DNA of 64,000 nucleotides from Actinomadura sp. NBRC 104425 (GCF_030269545.1 NZ_BSTN01000007.1:62001-126000); one strand, 5' to 3'; positions 16,999 through 25,418 are shown, numbered from the stretch's first letter. Made by a program: numbers and translations. Notes: generated from the letters alone by a model not told the origin.

Positions 16999-17847
16999 GT
17001 GCTGGAGATTGCCGCCCTCAGCCATACCTATCCCGACGGGCACATCGCCATCCGCGGCATGGACCTCACCGTGCCCGACGGGCAACTGGTGAGCATCGTC
17101 GGCCCGTCCGGTTGCGGCAAGTCCACGCTGCTGCGCTGCATCGCCGGGCTGATCCGCCCCACCGGCGGGAAGGTCGTCCTCGACAACGAGCCGGTCGAGG
17201 GCGTCCCCGACGGGCTGGCCGTGGTGTTCCAGGACTACAGCCGCTCGCTGTTCCCCTGGCTGACGGTGCGCGACAATGTGGCGCTGCCGCTGCGCCGCCG
17301 CGGCAAGTCCAAGGCCGAGCGGCGGGACGCGGCGATGCGGGCGCTGGAGTCGGTGGGGCTCGCCGACGCCGCCCGCAAGTACCCCTGGCAGCTGTCGGGC
17401 GGCATGCAGCAGCGGGTGTCGATCGCCCGCGCGCTGGCCTACCAGCCGTCGCTGCTGCTGATGGACGAGCCGTTCGGCTCGGTGGACGCCCAGACCCGGG
17501 AGGACCTGGAGGACCTGGTGCTGCGCGTGCACCGGGCGAAGCGGATGACGATCCTGCTGGTCACCCACGACATCGACGAGAGCGTCTACGTCGGTGACCG
17601 GGTGGTCGTGCTGGCGCCGTCCCCCACCGGGGTGGTCGCCGACGTGCCGGTGCCGCTGCCGGCCGAGCGCGACCAGATCGAGACGCGGGGGCTGCCGGAG
17701 TTCATCAGCACGCGGGCCGCGGTGGGCCGGCTGGTGCGCGGCGACCGCGGCGCGCTCGGCGAGACCGATGTCACTGCGGTCGATTCCGCGAAGGCCGCGC
17801 CGGGCGGCGTCGGCGCGACAAGGATGGACACCACAAGACGGGCATAG
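16999..17847 (+). CDS. ABC transporter ATP-binding protein (SsuB/TauB type)
   Basis: 282 aa ATPase energising the importer. Walker A GPSGCGKST is at about 35-43, the Q-loop in VFQDYSRSLFPW, the signature LSGGMQQR near 132-139, Walker B LLLMDEPFGSVD, and the switch His in LVTHDIDE. The GTG at 16999 is preceded by GAAGGG at 8 bases; the upstream in-frame extension to 16903 lies in the intergenic gap and is not supported. A C-terminal 40-residue tail is Gly/Ala-rich. Confidence 0.92.
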   Translation: MLEIAALSHTYPDGHIAIRGMDLTVPDGQLVSIVGPSGCGKSTLLRCIAGLIRPTGGKVVLDNEPVEGVPDGLAVVFQDYSRSLFPWLTVRDNVALPLRRRGKSKAERRDAAMRALESVGLADAARKYPWQLSGGMQQRVSIARALAYQPSLLLMDEPFGSVDAQTREDLEDLVLRVHRAKRMTILLVTHDIDESVYVGDRVVVLAPSPTGVVADVPVPLPAERDQIETRGLPEFISTRAAVGRLVRGDRGALGETDVTAVDSAKAAPGGVGATRMDTTRRA

Positions 17848-17952
17848 CCGACATCTCGGCGGGGCGCCGGGACGGCTGAAGCGGCTGCGGGGGACCGGCC
17901 TTCCGCCGGCCGAGGTCGGACGTCCATCAACGCGAGGACGGAAAGGCGATTC

Positions 17953-19221
17953 ATGGACGCACTTGTCGTCGGAGCGGGCATCGGTGGCCTCACCGCGGCG
18001 CTCAGCCTGCACGAGGCCGGAATCCGCACGCAGGTCATCGAGGCGGCGACGGAGCTGCGCCCGGTGAGCGTCGGCATCAACCTGCTGCCGCACGCCGTGC
18101 GCGAGCTGACCGAGCTGGGGCTGGGCGAGCAGCTGGACGCCACCGGCTGCAAGCCCGCCTCGATGGCGCATTTCGACCGGCACGGCGGCCGCATCTGGGC
18201 CGAGCCGCGCGGCACCGCCCAGGGGTACCGCTGGCCGCAGTACTCCATCCACCGCGGCGAGCTGCAGATGATCCTGCTGGAGGCCGTCCGGGCCCGGCTC
18301 GGCGCGGACGCCGTGCGCACCGGGACGGTGTTCGAGTCGTTCGAGCAGGACGACACGGGCGTGCGGGCCCGGCTGCGCGACCGCGCCACCGGCGCGGTCG
18401 AGACCGTCCGCTACGACGTGCTGATCGGGGCGGACGGGAACCGCTCGACGGTGCGGGCGCAGCTGCACCCGGACGAGCCCGGGATGCTGTGGAACGGCGT
18501 GCGGGTGTGGCGCGGCATGGCCGAGACCGAGCCGGTCCTGGACGACCGCACCATCGTGGTGGCGGGCAGCAACTCCCGCGCCAAGCTGGTGGTCTACCCG
18601 ATCTCCCGGCCGCTGCAGAAGCAGGGGCGGGCGCTGCTCAACTGGGTCGCCGAGGTCAAGATCTCCCACGACGGGATCACCGAGGCGCCCGACGTGGAGA
18701 CGCGGGAGGGGCGGCTGGAGGAGTTCCTGCACGTCTACGCCGACTGGAAGTTCGACTGGCTGGACGTGCCGGCGCTGCTGTCGTCGACGGACCGGATCGT
18801 GTCGCACCTGATGATCGACCGGGAACCGCTGCCGTTCTGGAGCCGCGACCGGGTCACCCTGCTCGGCGACGCCGCCCACCCGATGTACCCGATCGGGTCC
18901 AACGGCGGCTCGCAGGCGATCCTGGACGCCCGGGTGCTGGCCTACGAGCTGGCGCAGCGTTCCGACGACCCGGTCGGCGGGCTGGCCGCCTACGACAAGG
19001 TGCGCCGCGAGCCGGTGAACGCGATCGTGCTGGCCTGCCGCGACATGCCCGCCGACCGCGTGCTGCACACGGTGAGCGAGCGCGCCCCGGACGGCTTCGA
19101 GCGCATCGAGGACGTGCTGAGCGCCGAGGAGATCGCCGCCATCAGCAACGCCTACCGGCAGACGTCGTTCTCCGACGCGGAGGAGCTGAACAACCGCGAG
19201 TCGTTCAACGTGCGCCGCTGA
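17953..19221 (+). CDS. FAD-dependent monooxygenase (PhzS/salicylate-hydroxylase group)
   Basis: 422 aa group A flavoprotein monooxygenase. The Rossmann GAGIGGLTAA motif is at 8-17, the DG motif in LIGADGNRS, and the GD motif LLGDAAHPM near residue 305, followed by GSNGGSQAI. The start and the GINLLPHAV segment resemble PhzS-like enzymes, which hydroxylate aromatic carboxylates. A spaced GAGGACGGAAAGG lies before the ATG. It follows the importer by 105 bases on the same strand, so import of a small acid followed by oxidation is a reasonable inference, but the substrate is unknown. Convergent with the DNA polymerase gene. Confidence 0.88.
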   Translation: MDALVVGAGIGGLTAALSLHEAGIRTQVIEAATELRPVSVGINLLPHAVRELTELGLGEQLDATGCKPASMAHFDRHGGRIWAEPRGTAQGYRWPQYSIHRGELQMILLEAVRARLGADAVRTGTVFESFEQDDTGVRARLRDRATGAVETVRYDVLIGADGNRSTVRAQLHPDEPGMLWNGVRVWRGMAETEPVLDDRTIVVAGSNSRAKLVVYPISRPLQKQGRALLNWVAEVKISHDGITEAPDVETREGRLEEFLHVYADWKFDWLDVPALLSSTDRIVSHLMIDREPLPFWSRDRVTLLGDAAHPMYPIGSNGGSQAILDARVLAYELAQRSDDPVGGLAAYDKVRREPVNAIVLACRDMPADRVLHTVSERAPDGFERIEDVLSAEEIAAISNAYRQTSFSDAEELNNRESFNVRR

Positions 19222-19246
19222 CGTCCTCGCGCGTCCCCGTCCGGTC

Positions 19247-20890
19247 TCACTTGGCGTCGGCGTAGCAGTCGACGACCGCGATCTGCATGGGGAAGACGAC
19301 GGGGGTGCGGCCGAACAGCAGGCGCCCGGCCTCCTCGGCGGACGCCTGCACGGCCGCCCCCACCTCCCCGGCCAGCTCCCGGGGCGAGTGCACGATCACC
19401 TCGTCGTGCTGGAAGAACACCAGGCGGGGCGGGCCCAGCGCGGCCAGCCGGCGGCGCAGCGCGGCCAGCAGCACCAGCGCCCAATCGGCGGCGGTGGCCT
19501 GGACCACGAAGTTGCGGGTGAAGCGGCCCCGGCTGCGCACCGCCGCGGCCGCGCGCCCGGTGCCCTCGGCGGTCAGGGCGCGCCACTCGGCCGACGGCGG
19601 CGGACAGGTGCGGCCCAGCCGCGACCGGACGAGGTGACCGCGCTCCCCCGCGCGGGCGGCCGCCTCCACGAACCCGAACGCCTCGGGGAACCGGCCCTTC
19701 AGCACCGCGAGCAGCTGCCCGGCCTCGCCGGTGCCGCCCCCGTACATCGCCGACAGCAGAGCGAGCTTGGCCTTGTCGCGGGCGCCGCCGAAGGCGTCGG
19801 CGAGGGCGCTGTACAGGTCGCCCTGGGCGGCGGCGCGGGCGAACGCGCGGTCGCCCGCCAGCGCCGCCAGCACCCGCGGCTCCAGCTGGGCGGCGTCGGC
19901 GACCACCAGCACCCAGCCGGGGTCGGCGACCACCGCGCGGCGCAGCACCCGCGGGATCTGCAGGGCGCCGCCGCCGTTGGTGGCCCAGCGGCCCGACACC
20001 ACGCCGCCAACCACGTACTCGGGCCGGAACCGCCCGCCCGACACCCAGGTGTCCAGCCACGTCCAGCCGTGCGCGGTGTGCAGCCGGGCCAGCTCCTTGT
20101 ACTCCAGCAGCAGCGGCACCGCCGGATGGTCGACGCGTTTGAGCACGTGCGCGCGGGTGGACGGGACGGGCAGCCCGGCCGCGGCGAACGCCTTGACCAC
20201 CTGCGCCGGGGAGTCGGGGTTGACGTGCCGTCCGAACGCCTCGCCGATGCGGTCGGCCAGCTCCTGCAGGCGGCGGGGGCGCATCCCGCCGGACGGGCGG
20301 GGCCCGAGCAGCTCGGTGAGCAGGGCGTCGTGCCGCTCGGCCGACCAGGGCAGCCCGTCGTGGCCCATCTCGGCGGCGGCCAGCGCACCGGCCGACTCGG
20401 CCGCCGCCAGCAGCGCGCCCCCCTCCAGCCCGGCGATGCGGCGGCGCTGCGCGGCGTGCACCGCCACGATCTGGTCGATGTCGTCGCGCCGGGCGGCCGC
20501 GCCGGGGGCGCCGCCGGCGTCGTCGAACAGCGGCGGCTGGGGTGCGGTGTCGGGCGGCGCGGGGTCGGCGGGGACGGGCGCGCCGTTCAGCCTGGCCCAG
20601 GCCGCCTGCACCGAGCGCGGCTCGCCGTGGCGGCCGTCGTGGCCGAGCAGCAGCGTCTCGACCAGTTCGAGGTCGTGGCAGCGCGCCACCCGCACGCCCG
20701 CGCGCAGCAGCCGCGGATACACCCGGGCGGTGGACGGCCACACCCAGCGGGGGGCGAGGGCGCGCTCGCGGTCGGCGACCGCGGCGGCGAGGTCGGCGAC
20801 ATGCTCGGCAGGCCCGGCGGGCGCGCCGTCGTCGCGGACCGGCCGCAGCGTGCCCCCGCCGTCCTCTCCGCAGGCCACCGCGATCCTCAC
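19247..20890 (-). CDS. stand-alone family A DNA polymerase (3'-5' exonuclease/polymerase type)
   Basis: 547 aa protein resembling the polymerase half of PolI without the 5' nuclease. Motif A appears as VVADAAQLEPRVLAAL (canonical DYSQIELR; the second catalytic-site residues D and QxE-R are kept but Ile-to-Leu and Leu-to-Pro changes occur), motif B is the RDKAKLALLSAMYGG helix, and motif C is QHDEVIVHS. The N-terminal third is a poorly conserved exonuclease-like region. In actinobacteria such proteins accompany full-length PolI and probably act in repair; the full PolI is not in this window. Confidence 0.85.
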   Translation of the reverse strand: MRIAVACGEDGGGTLRPVRDDGAPAGPAEHVADLAAAVADRERALAPRWVWPSTARVYPRLLRAGVRVARCHDLELVETLLLGHDGRHGEPRSVQAAWARLNGAPVPADPAPPDTAPQPPLFDDAGGAPGAAARRDDIDQIVAVHAAQRRRIAGLEGGALLAAAESAGALAAAEMGHDGLPWSAERHDALLTELLGPRPSGGMRPRRLQELADRIGEAFGRHVNPDSPAQVVKAFAAAGLPVPSTRAHVLKRVDHPAVPLLLEYKELARLHTAHGWTWLDTWVSGGRFRPEYVVGGVVSGRWATNGGGALQIPRVLRRAVVADPGWVLVVADAAQLEPRVLAALAGDRAFARAAAQGDLYSALADAFGGARDKAKLALLSAMYGGGTGEAGQLLAVLKGRFPEAFGFVEAAARAGERGHLVRSRLGRTCPPPSAEWRALTAEGTGRAAAAVRSRGRFTRNFVVQATAADWALVLLAALRRRLAALGPPRLVFFQHDEVIVHSPRELAGEVGAAVQASAEEAGRLLFGRTPVVFPMQIAVVDCYADAK

Positions 20891-20969
20891 ACCGCCCCAG
20901 TGTCGCGGACGGCACCGACAGAAACGGCGCGAGGCCGGCTCGGGGCCGACGCAAGGGCCGGCGCAGCCG

Positions 20970-22532
20970 TCAGGCCGGCGAAGAAAAGGCGGCGGGCCGC
21001 AGGGGGATCGTCACGTCGTCCTCCACGGGCGGGCGGTCCTCCTGGTCGCCGCAGCCCGTCGCCGCGTAGCAGCGGATCCGCAGCCGCTCCTCGGTGACGT
21101 CGATGCGCAGGAAGCTCTTGAAGAAGGGCGGGGTGTCCCAGTCCGCCATCTCCGAACGGAACCGCTGCGGCACACGGCGCACCGGGAGCCGCGCATAGCC
21201 GGGCCTTCTCCGCTGCCCCTTCGGCACGCCCAGCAGCGCGGCGACGAAGCGCGCGCGCCGCGACGGGGCGGCCCCGGGGGCCGTGCCCACGCTGTTGTAG
21301 GCGCGGGCCGGTTCGATGCCCAGGCGGTGGCGGACGGCCTCGGTGGCCTCTTGCGGGGTGAGCTCGAACAGCTTCGGCATCCGCAGCCACCTGCCGTACA
21401 GCCTGCTGTAGCGCGACAGCGAGTCGCCCCGCAGCGGGTAGCAGCGGAAGTCGTCCTCGTCCACCAGGCGGGTGCGGGGGATGGTGTGGGTGGCGTGCAT
21501 GAACGCGCCGCCGCCGCCCGCCACCACGTACTGGATCACGCGGTCGCCCACGCGCACCGGGTAGCGCTGGTAGTTGTGGATGTCGCCGCCGATCGCGGCG
21601 ACGTAGTTGTTGGCCGGGTCGCGGACGATGGCGTCGATCGTCCCGCCGCCTTCGATCCGGCCGGGGGCGCGGCGGTCGTCCACGTACAGGGGCTTGCCGG
21701 TGATGAGCAGCTTGGGCTTGGGGCCCGCGGAGATCTCCCGCAGCCACGCCCCCTGGTCGCGGTCGAGGCCGCCGGTGATGCCGGTGTCGATGGCCACGAT
21801 CCGCAGCGCGGGGGTGTCGATGGCCCAGTACGGGCCGGGCTGCCGCGCGCGCTGCCTGGGGGCGCCCCGGTAGCGGTCCCGGGCCTCGGCCAGCGCCTTG
21901 TCGTCCACTTCGGCCGGCCGGCGCCACAGCAGGCGCGGCACCACCGCCAGGGGGCCGGTCCAGGGGTCGGGCGTGCAGTCGATCGCCAGGTCGCAGAACA
22001 CCCGGAGGAACCCCTGCAGGCCGTCGTACCAGTCGTGGTTGCCGGGGACGGCGTAGATGGGCCCCGGGTAGCCCTGGTAGGGCCGGAAGAATTTGTCGGG
22101 GTAGTCGGCCGCTTCCCCCGCCGGATAGATGACGTCGCTGGCGATGACCATGAAGTCGGTGTCCTCCCCCACGCGCAGCGCGGGCGGCACCACGGCGTAC
22201 TGGGAGCGGTCGCCCTCGCCGGTGTCCCCCAGGAGCAGGAAGGAGAACTCCGCGGCCGAGCGGTGCATGGTGAACGCCGCCTTCGTGCCGCGGGCGGTCA
22301 GCGCGGCGACGCAGCGCCGCCGGATGCCGTTGGACGGGTCGCCGAAGAGCTTGGCGATGACGTCGTTGCGCGAGCGCCACAGGACCGTGGGGCGACGCCA
22401 GGAGAACGGCTCGACCCGCTCGGGCAGCAGCTCGTAGAAGCTGCCCGGTTTCCCGCACCGCCACCCCGCGCCGGCCTCGGACGTACGGGAGTTCTCAGGG
22501 GTCTGCTCCGCGGCCGCGTCCTCGGCGCGCAC
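20970..22532 (-). CDS. calcineurin-like metallophosphoesterase
   Basis: 520 aa protein with the two-metal phosphoesterase motifs in order: LLGDTGEGD, an Asp in VIASDVIYPAG, GNHDWYDG, and GGDIHNYQRYPV. The family hydrolyses phosphomono- or diesters; the substrate is not evident. No signal peptide is seen, so it is probably cytoplasmic or associates with the membrane peripherally. I chose the GTG at 22532 because GGAGG lies 6 bases upstream; the longest frame starts at a TTG at 22595 without a ribosome site. It begins downstream of the small secreted-peptide frame and TetR-like palindrome near 22.9 kb. Confidence 0.87.
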   Translation of the reverse strand: MRAEDAAAEQTPENSRTSEAGAGWRCGKPGSFYELLPERVEPFSWRRPTVLWRSRNDVIAKLFGDPSNGIRRRCVAALTARGTKAAFTMHRSAAEFSFLLLGDTGEGDRSQYAVVPPALRVGEDTDFMVIASDVIYPAGEAADYPDKFFRPYQGYPGPIYAVPGNHDWYDGLQGFLRVFCDLAIDCTPDPWTGPLAVVPRLLWRRPAEVDDKALAEARDRYRGAPRQRARQPGPYWAIDTPALRIVAIDTGITGGLDRDQGAWLREISAGPKPKLLITGKPLYVDDRRAPGRIEGGGTIDAIVRDPANNYVAAIGGDIHNYQRYPVRVGDRVIQYVVAGGGGAFMHATHTIPRTRLVDEDDFRCYPLRGDSLSRYSRLYGRWLRMPKLFELTPQEATEAVRHRLGIEPARAYNSVGTAPGAAPSRRARFVAALLGVPKGQRRRPGYARLPVRRVPQRFRSEMADWDTPPFFKSFLRIDVTEERLRIRCYAATGCGDQEDRPPVEDDVTIPLRPAAFSSPA

Positions 22533-22765
22533 ACTGCACCTCCGGAGGGATGAGGGGACAGCGCAACCCTTCCCGGAGATGATCTGCCCCGTCAAGCGAT
22601 TCGGCGGGGCTCACCCGGGGGTCCCTCCTCCCTGACCGAACGGTGACCGTCTTTCTCAACGGTGCAGGCGCGCGCGGGGCGCCGGTGGGCACGATCACGC
22701 GGCCCGGCGGCGGTGACACGGAGATCAGCGTGAAGTCGGCGGTGCCGCACGGGCTGCGGTGGTCG

Positions 22766-22906
22766 TCACGCGACTCGGGGTGCGCCGAAAGGCGCGAAGA
22801 ACGTGGTCGGCGCCGACGCCACCCCCGTGGACGTCGGCGCCTCCACGCCCAGAGCGGCCGCGCCGGTCATGAGTCCCCCCAGAACGGCGAGCTGTCGCCA
22901 TCTCAT
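22766..22906 (-). CDS. possible 46-aa exported peptide
   Basis: A short frame starts MRWRQLAVLGGLMTGAAALG, a good n- and h-region of a signal peptide, and then runs through VEAPTSTGVASAP to TTFFAPFGAPRVA. A weak GGGACC lies before the ATG. It is between a TetR-like palindrome (22961-22974) and the metallophosphoesterase gene on the same strand. No family recognised, and composition alone could produce such a frame in GC-rich DNA. Confidence 0.35.
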   Translation of the reverse strand: MRWRQLAVLGGLMTGAAALGVEAPTSTGVASAPTTFFAPFGAPRVA

Positions 22907-22960
22907 GACCGGTCCCGCAGTCGCCCTTAGGTCCCTTATATCGGGACGTACTGAACGCTA

Positions 22961-22974
22961 TACGGACGTCCGTA
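22961..22974. promoter_or_regulatory. 14-bp perfect palindrome, TetR-type operator candidate
   Basis: TACGGACGTCCGTA is a perfect palindrome in an otherwise AT-richer patch containing CGATATAAGG on the minus strand, a possible -10 region. It is 55 bases upstream of the small exported-peptide frame and 430 upstream of the metallophosphoesterase. No TetR gene is adjacent. Confidence 0.5.
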
Positions 22975-23046
22975 ATGAGGGCTTAAACCGACCAGAACTT
23001 GCGGCCCAAATCTGGTGCGCGGTGCCGGCCTCGCCGTCCCGCAGGC

Positions 23047-23943
23047 TCAAGGGGCCAGGACGCGCAGCGCCCCGGGCAGGACGGTGGCGGTCACCGGGAG
23101 CACCCCGGGCAGTTCGCCGTCCGCCCCGTACGGGAGCGTCCGGCCCGGCGTGGTCAGCTCGATGCGGACCTGGCGGCCGCGCAGGACCTCCACCTGGGGG
23201 CGGCGCACGTGAAGGCCGGTCTCCAGCTCCCGCATCACGGCGAAGAACAGGGGTTTCGGTGCGCGCTTGATGACGACCACGTCGAGCAGGCCGTCGTCCA
23301 CGCGGGCGTCGGGGGCGATGTGGCGGCCGAAGCCGTACCAGCCGGAGTTGGCGGCGACCACGGTGTAGCCGGTGCGAAGGTGCTCCCGGCCGTCCACGGT
23401 GATCCGGTAGTCGGCCGGGCGCCAGGCGAGGACGGCCCGCAGCGCGCCGACGTAGTACGCGGCCGACCCGCGCAGCACCCGGGTTCTGTTGGCGTTGCGG
23501 TTGGCGACGGCGTCCACCCCCGCGTAGACGCTGCCCAGGACGGGGGTGCCGTTGGCGTCGATGGCGTCCACGGCGCGCGGCTCCCCCTCCAGCAGCAGGC
23601 GGGCCAGGGCGTCGGGACGGGACGGGATGCCGAGCTGGCGGGCGAAGTCGTTGCCGCGCCCGGCGGGGACGATCCCCAGCACCGCCCCCGTCGTGGCCAG
23701 GGCGCCGCCCACGCAGCCGACCATGCCGTCCCCGCCCACGCCCAGCACGGCGCGGCCGGCGTCGGCGGCGGCGCGCGCGAGCTCGGCCGCGTGCGCCAGC
23801 CCGCGGCTGTGCTCGACGGCGACGTCGGCACCCGCCTCGCGCAGGAGGCGCGCCACGGGGACGAGCGTGGCCGCGGAGGCGGAGGCGCCCGCGGCGGGGT
23901 TGACGATCGCGGTGAACGCGCGGCGGCCTTGCGGCGACGGCAT
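23047..23943 (-). CDS. diacylglycerol kinase family lipid kinase
   Basis: 298 aa DagK/YegS-like kinase that phosphorylates diacylglycerol or a related lipid. AIVNPAAG near residue 12 is the nucleotide-loop start, GVGGDGMVG (about 69-77) the GGDG phosphate-binding motif, and GIVPAGRGNDFARQLG the GTGND-like motif. Asp in PDARVDDGLLDVVVI is also typical. The ATG follows an AGGAG that overlaps the stop codon of an eroded FAD-oxidase remnant. That gene order (FAD oxidase, then lipid kinase) is known in mycobacteria and other actinobacteria. Confidence 0.92.
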   Translation of the reverse strand: MPSPQGRRAFTAIVNPAAGASASAATLVPVARLLREAGADVAVEHSRGLAHAAELARAAADAGRAVLGVGGDGMVGCVGGALATTGAVLGIVPAGRGNDFARQLGIPSRPDALARLLLEGEPRAVDAIDANGTPVLGSVYAGVDAVANRNANRTRVLRGSAAYYVGALRAVLAWRPADYRITVDGREHLRTGYTVVAANSGWYGFGRHIAPDARVDDGLLDVVVIKRAPKPLFFAVMRELETGLHVRRPQVEVLRGRQVRIELTTPGRTLPYGADGELPGVLPVTATVLPGALRVLAP

Positions 23944-23948
23944 CGCGG

Positions 23949-24130
23949 CTACTCCTGGGCTGCGGGCGGGAGGAGGATGCCGGGGTCGGGCATCCCCGCC
24001 GGGTCAAGCCTGCGGTCGACGGCGCACGGCACGTCGACGCCGGAAACCCCGATCCCGCGCGTACCAGGCGCCGCGGCCGACGACCTCCTGGGGCGCGTCC
24101 TCCAAGCCGACCACGGCCGGGCCCACCATA
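23949..24130 (-). pseudogene. eroded 3' end of an FAD-binding oxidase (alkyl-DHAP synthase type)
   Basis: Two minus-strand frames together resemble the C-terminus of GlcD/alkyl-DHAP-synthase flavoproteins. The first (about 24128-24046) reads APQEVVGRGAWYARDRG, like the family's HHHAVGRDHxPWY block with the histidines gone. The second (to the stop at 23949) reads VDRRLDPAGMPDPGILLP, like the family's terminal LDPxGILNPG. A frameshift lies between them. The stop sits 5 bases before the lipid kinase start and carries that gene's ribosome site, as expected if they were once an operon. Identification rests on motif memory only. Confidence 0.42.
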
Positions 24131-24462
24131 GCCTCGGCCCCGTCCGCCCGCACCGCCCGGCCGGCGGCCGCCGGACGCTCCGCGCCGCCGCTCTGCCCGC
24201 GGCCGAGGCCTCCTTCCGATGCTGTGACACCGCGGTCGACGGCCCGCGAGGCGGCGGAGCGCATGGTGGCGCAGTGTGACGGGTGCGTCGATTGGAGCAA
24301 GCTTGGCCTAACCATACGGACAGCGCGCCCCAGCTCGCAGGTAAGACGCCGAATCCGCGTCCAAAAAGCAGATAAGGCACCAGAAACGGCACAACTCAGG
24401 GTCACCGGCGATCAAATCGCGGGTATGAAGTGGATCATGTCTCCTGGCGGCCGGGAACTTGA
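24131..24462. other. gene-free stretch upstream of the iron-box gene
   Basis: About 330 bases without a convincing frame. It may include further unrecognisable remains of the FAD oxidase. The right half (24290-24460) is relatively AT-rich and probably holds promoter elements of the downstream gene. Confidence 0.4.
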
Positions 24463-24481
24463 TTAGGTTAACCTAACCTAA
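24463..24481. promoter_or_regulatory. iron box (IdeR/DmdR-type operator)
   Basis: TTAGGTTAACCTAACCTAA matches the 19-bp IdeR/DtxR consensus TTAGGTTAGGCTAACCTAA at 17 of 19 positions. It ends 28 bases before the GTG of the sucrase/ferredoxin-like gene, where a bound iron-loaded repressor would block transcription. Confidence 0.8.
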
Positions 24482-24509
24482 GCAGGTTCTCGATCATCGG
24501 GGGTCCCAC

Positions 24510-25418
24510 GTGACGCGCCGTAACAGCTGTGCCCACTGCCCGGGCAGCCACTCGGGCGAGCGGCCGTGCCTGGCGAGCGCGACCACCAAGGCGCGCGCCT
24601 GGCTGCTCGTCGAGCACCCGGGGCCGTGGCCCGAGCGCGTCGAGCAGGGCCTGACCGGCCCCGCCGCGATCTCCGAAGCGGTGCGCGCCGCCCAGGCCGC
24701 GGGCGTGCGGCCGCAGCTCATCCGCAGGTCCGGCCGGCGCCGCCGCATCCCGCCGGTGCAGGTGTACGTGGGCTACTCCCACGGCGAGCGCGTCTGGCTG
24801 GAGGGGCGCGAGCTCGCCGACCCCGCCGAACTGGCCGATCTGGACCTGGCGGCGGTCGCCGCCGGGCGCTCCCCCGGGTTCGGCGAGCCGGTCGCCGACC
24901 CGCTGCTGCTGGTGTGCGCGCACGGCCGGCGCAACGCCTGCTGCGCCCGCTACGGCGCTCCGCTCGCCCGCGAGCTGACCGCACGTTTCGACCCTTTTGT
25001 CTGGGAAACGACCCACGTCGGCGGTGACCGCTTCGCAGCGAACCTGGTATGTCTCCCACACGGCGTGTACTACGGCGATCTCGACCTCGACGAGGCCGTG
25101 CGGGCCGTGGACGCCTACCTGCGGGGCGAGGTGGTGCTGGACCGGCTGCGCGGCCGCGCCGGGCTCCCCGAACCGGCGCAGGCCGCCGAGCACTTCGCAC
25201 GAGCGCACACCGGAGCCCGCGGCGTGACGGCGGTCACCGTGGAATCGCTGTCGGGAACATCTCCGTACGAGGCGGTGGTTGTTGTAGGGGAGAGGCGTTA
25301 CCGGATCGCCGTGGAACGGGTCGAGCAGACCGATCCATGCGGCCCGGGGTGTCAAGAGAACCTCGGAACCTACGTTGTTAGGGAACTCACCCTTCTCAAC
25401 GAGGCGGCCCTCGTGTAA
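24510..25418 (+). CDS. sucrase/ferredoxin-like family protein, iron-regulated
   Basis: 302 aa member of the sucrase/ferredoxin-like family, which has a thioredoxin-like [2Fe-2S] ferredoxin fold. Cysteines are clustered: C7, C10 and C20 at the N-terminus (SCAHCPGSHSGERPC), VCAHGRRNACCARYG near 134-147, and CGPGCQEN near the C-terminus. THVGGDRFAANLVCLPHG is the second ferredoxin-like block. The biochemical role is unknown in the family. The strong iron box just upstream means it is probably made under iron limitation, which suggests iron release or reduction rather than sugar metabolism. GGGGG lies 6 bases before the GTG. Confidence 0.87.
   Translation: MTRRNSCAHCPGSHSGERPCLASATTKARAWLLVEHPGPWPERVEQGLTGPAAISEAVRAAQAAGVRPQLIRRSGRRRRIPPVQVYVGYSHGERVWLEGRELADPAELADLDLAAVAAGRSPGFGEPVADPLLLVCAHGRRNACCARYGAPLARELTARFDPFVWETTHVGGDRFAANLVCLPHGVYYGDLDLDEAVRAVDAYLRGEVVLDRLRGRAGLPEPAQAAEHFARAHTGARGVTAVTVESLSGTSPYEAVVVVGERRYRIAVERVEQTDPCGPGCQENLGTYVVRELTLLNEAALV

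Noticed and set aside
17848..17952. GC hairpin in the gap between the ABC ATPase and the monooxygenase
   Set aside because: Only a 5-bp stem with no T-run; too weak to call a terminator that would separate the two genes.
22643..22930. 95-residue plus-strand frame
   Set aside because: Composition (runs of Arg and Gly) is that of random GC-rich DNA; the opposite strand holds a better short frame.
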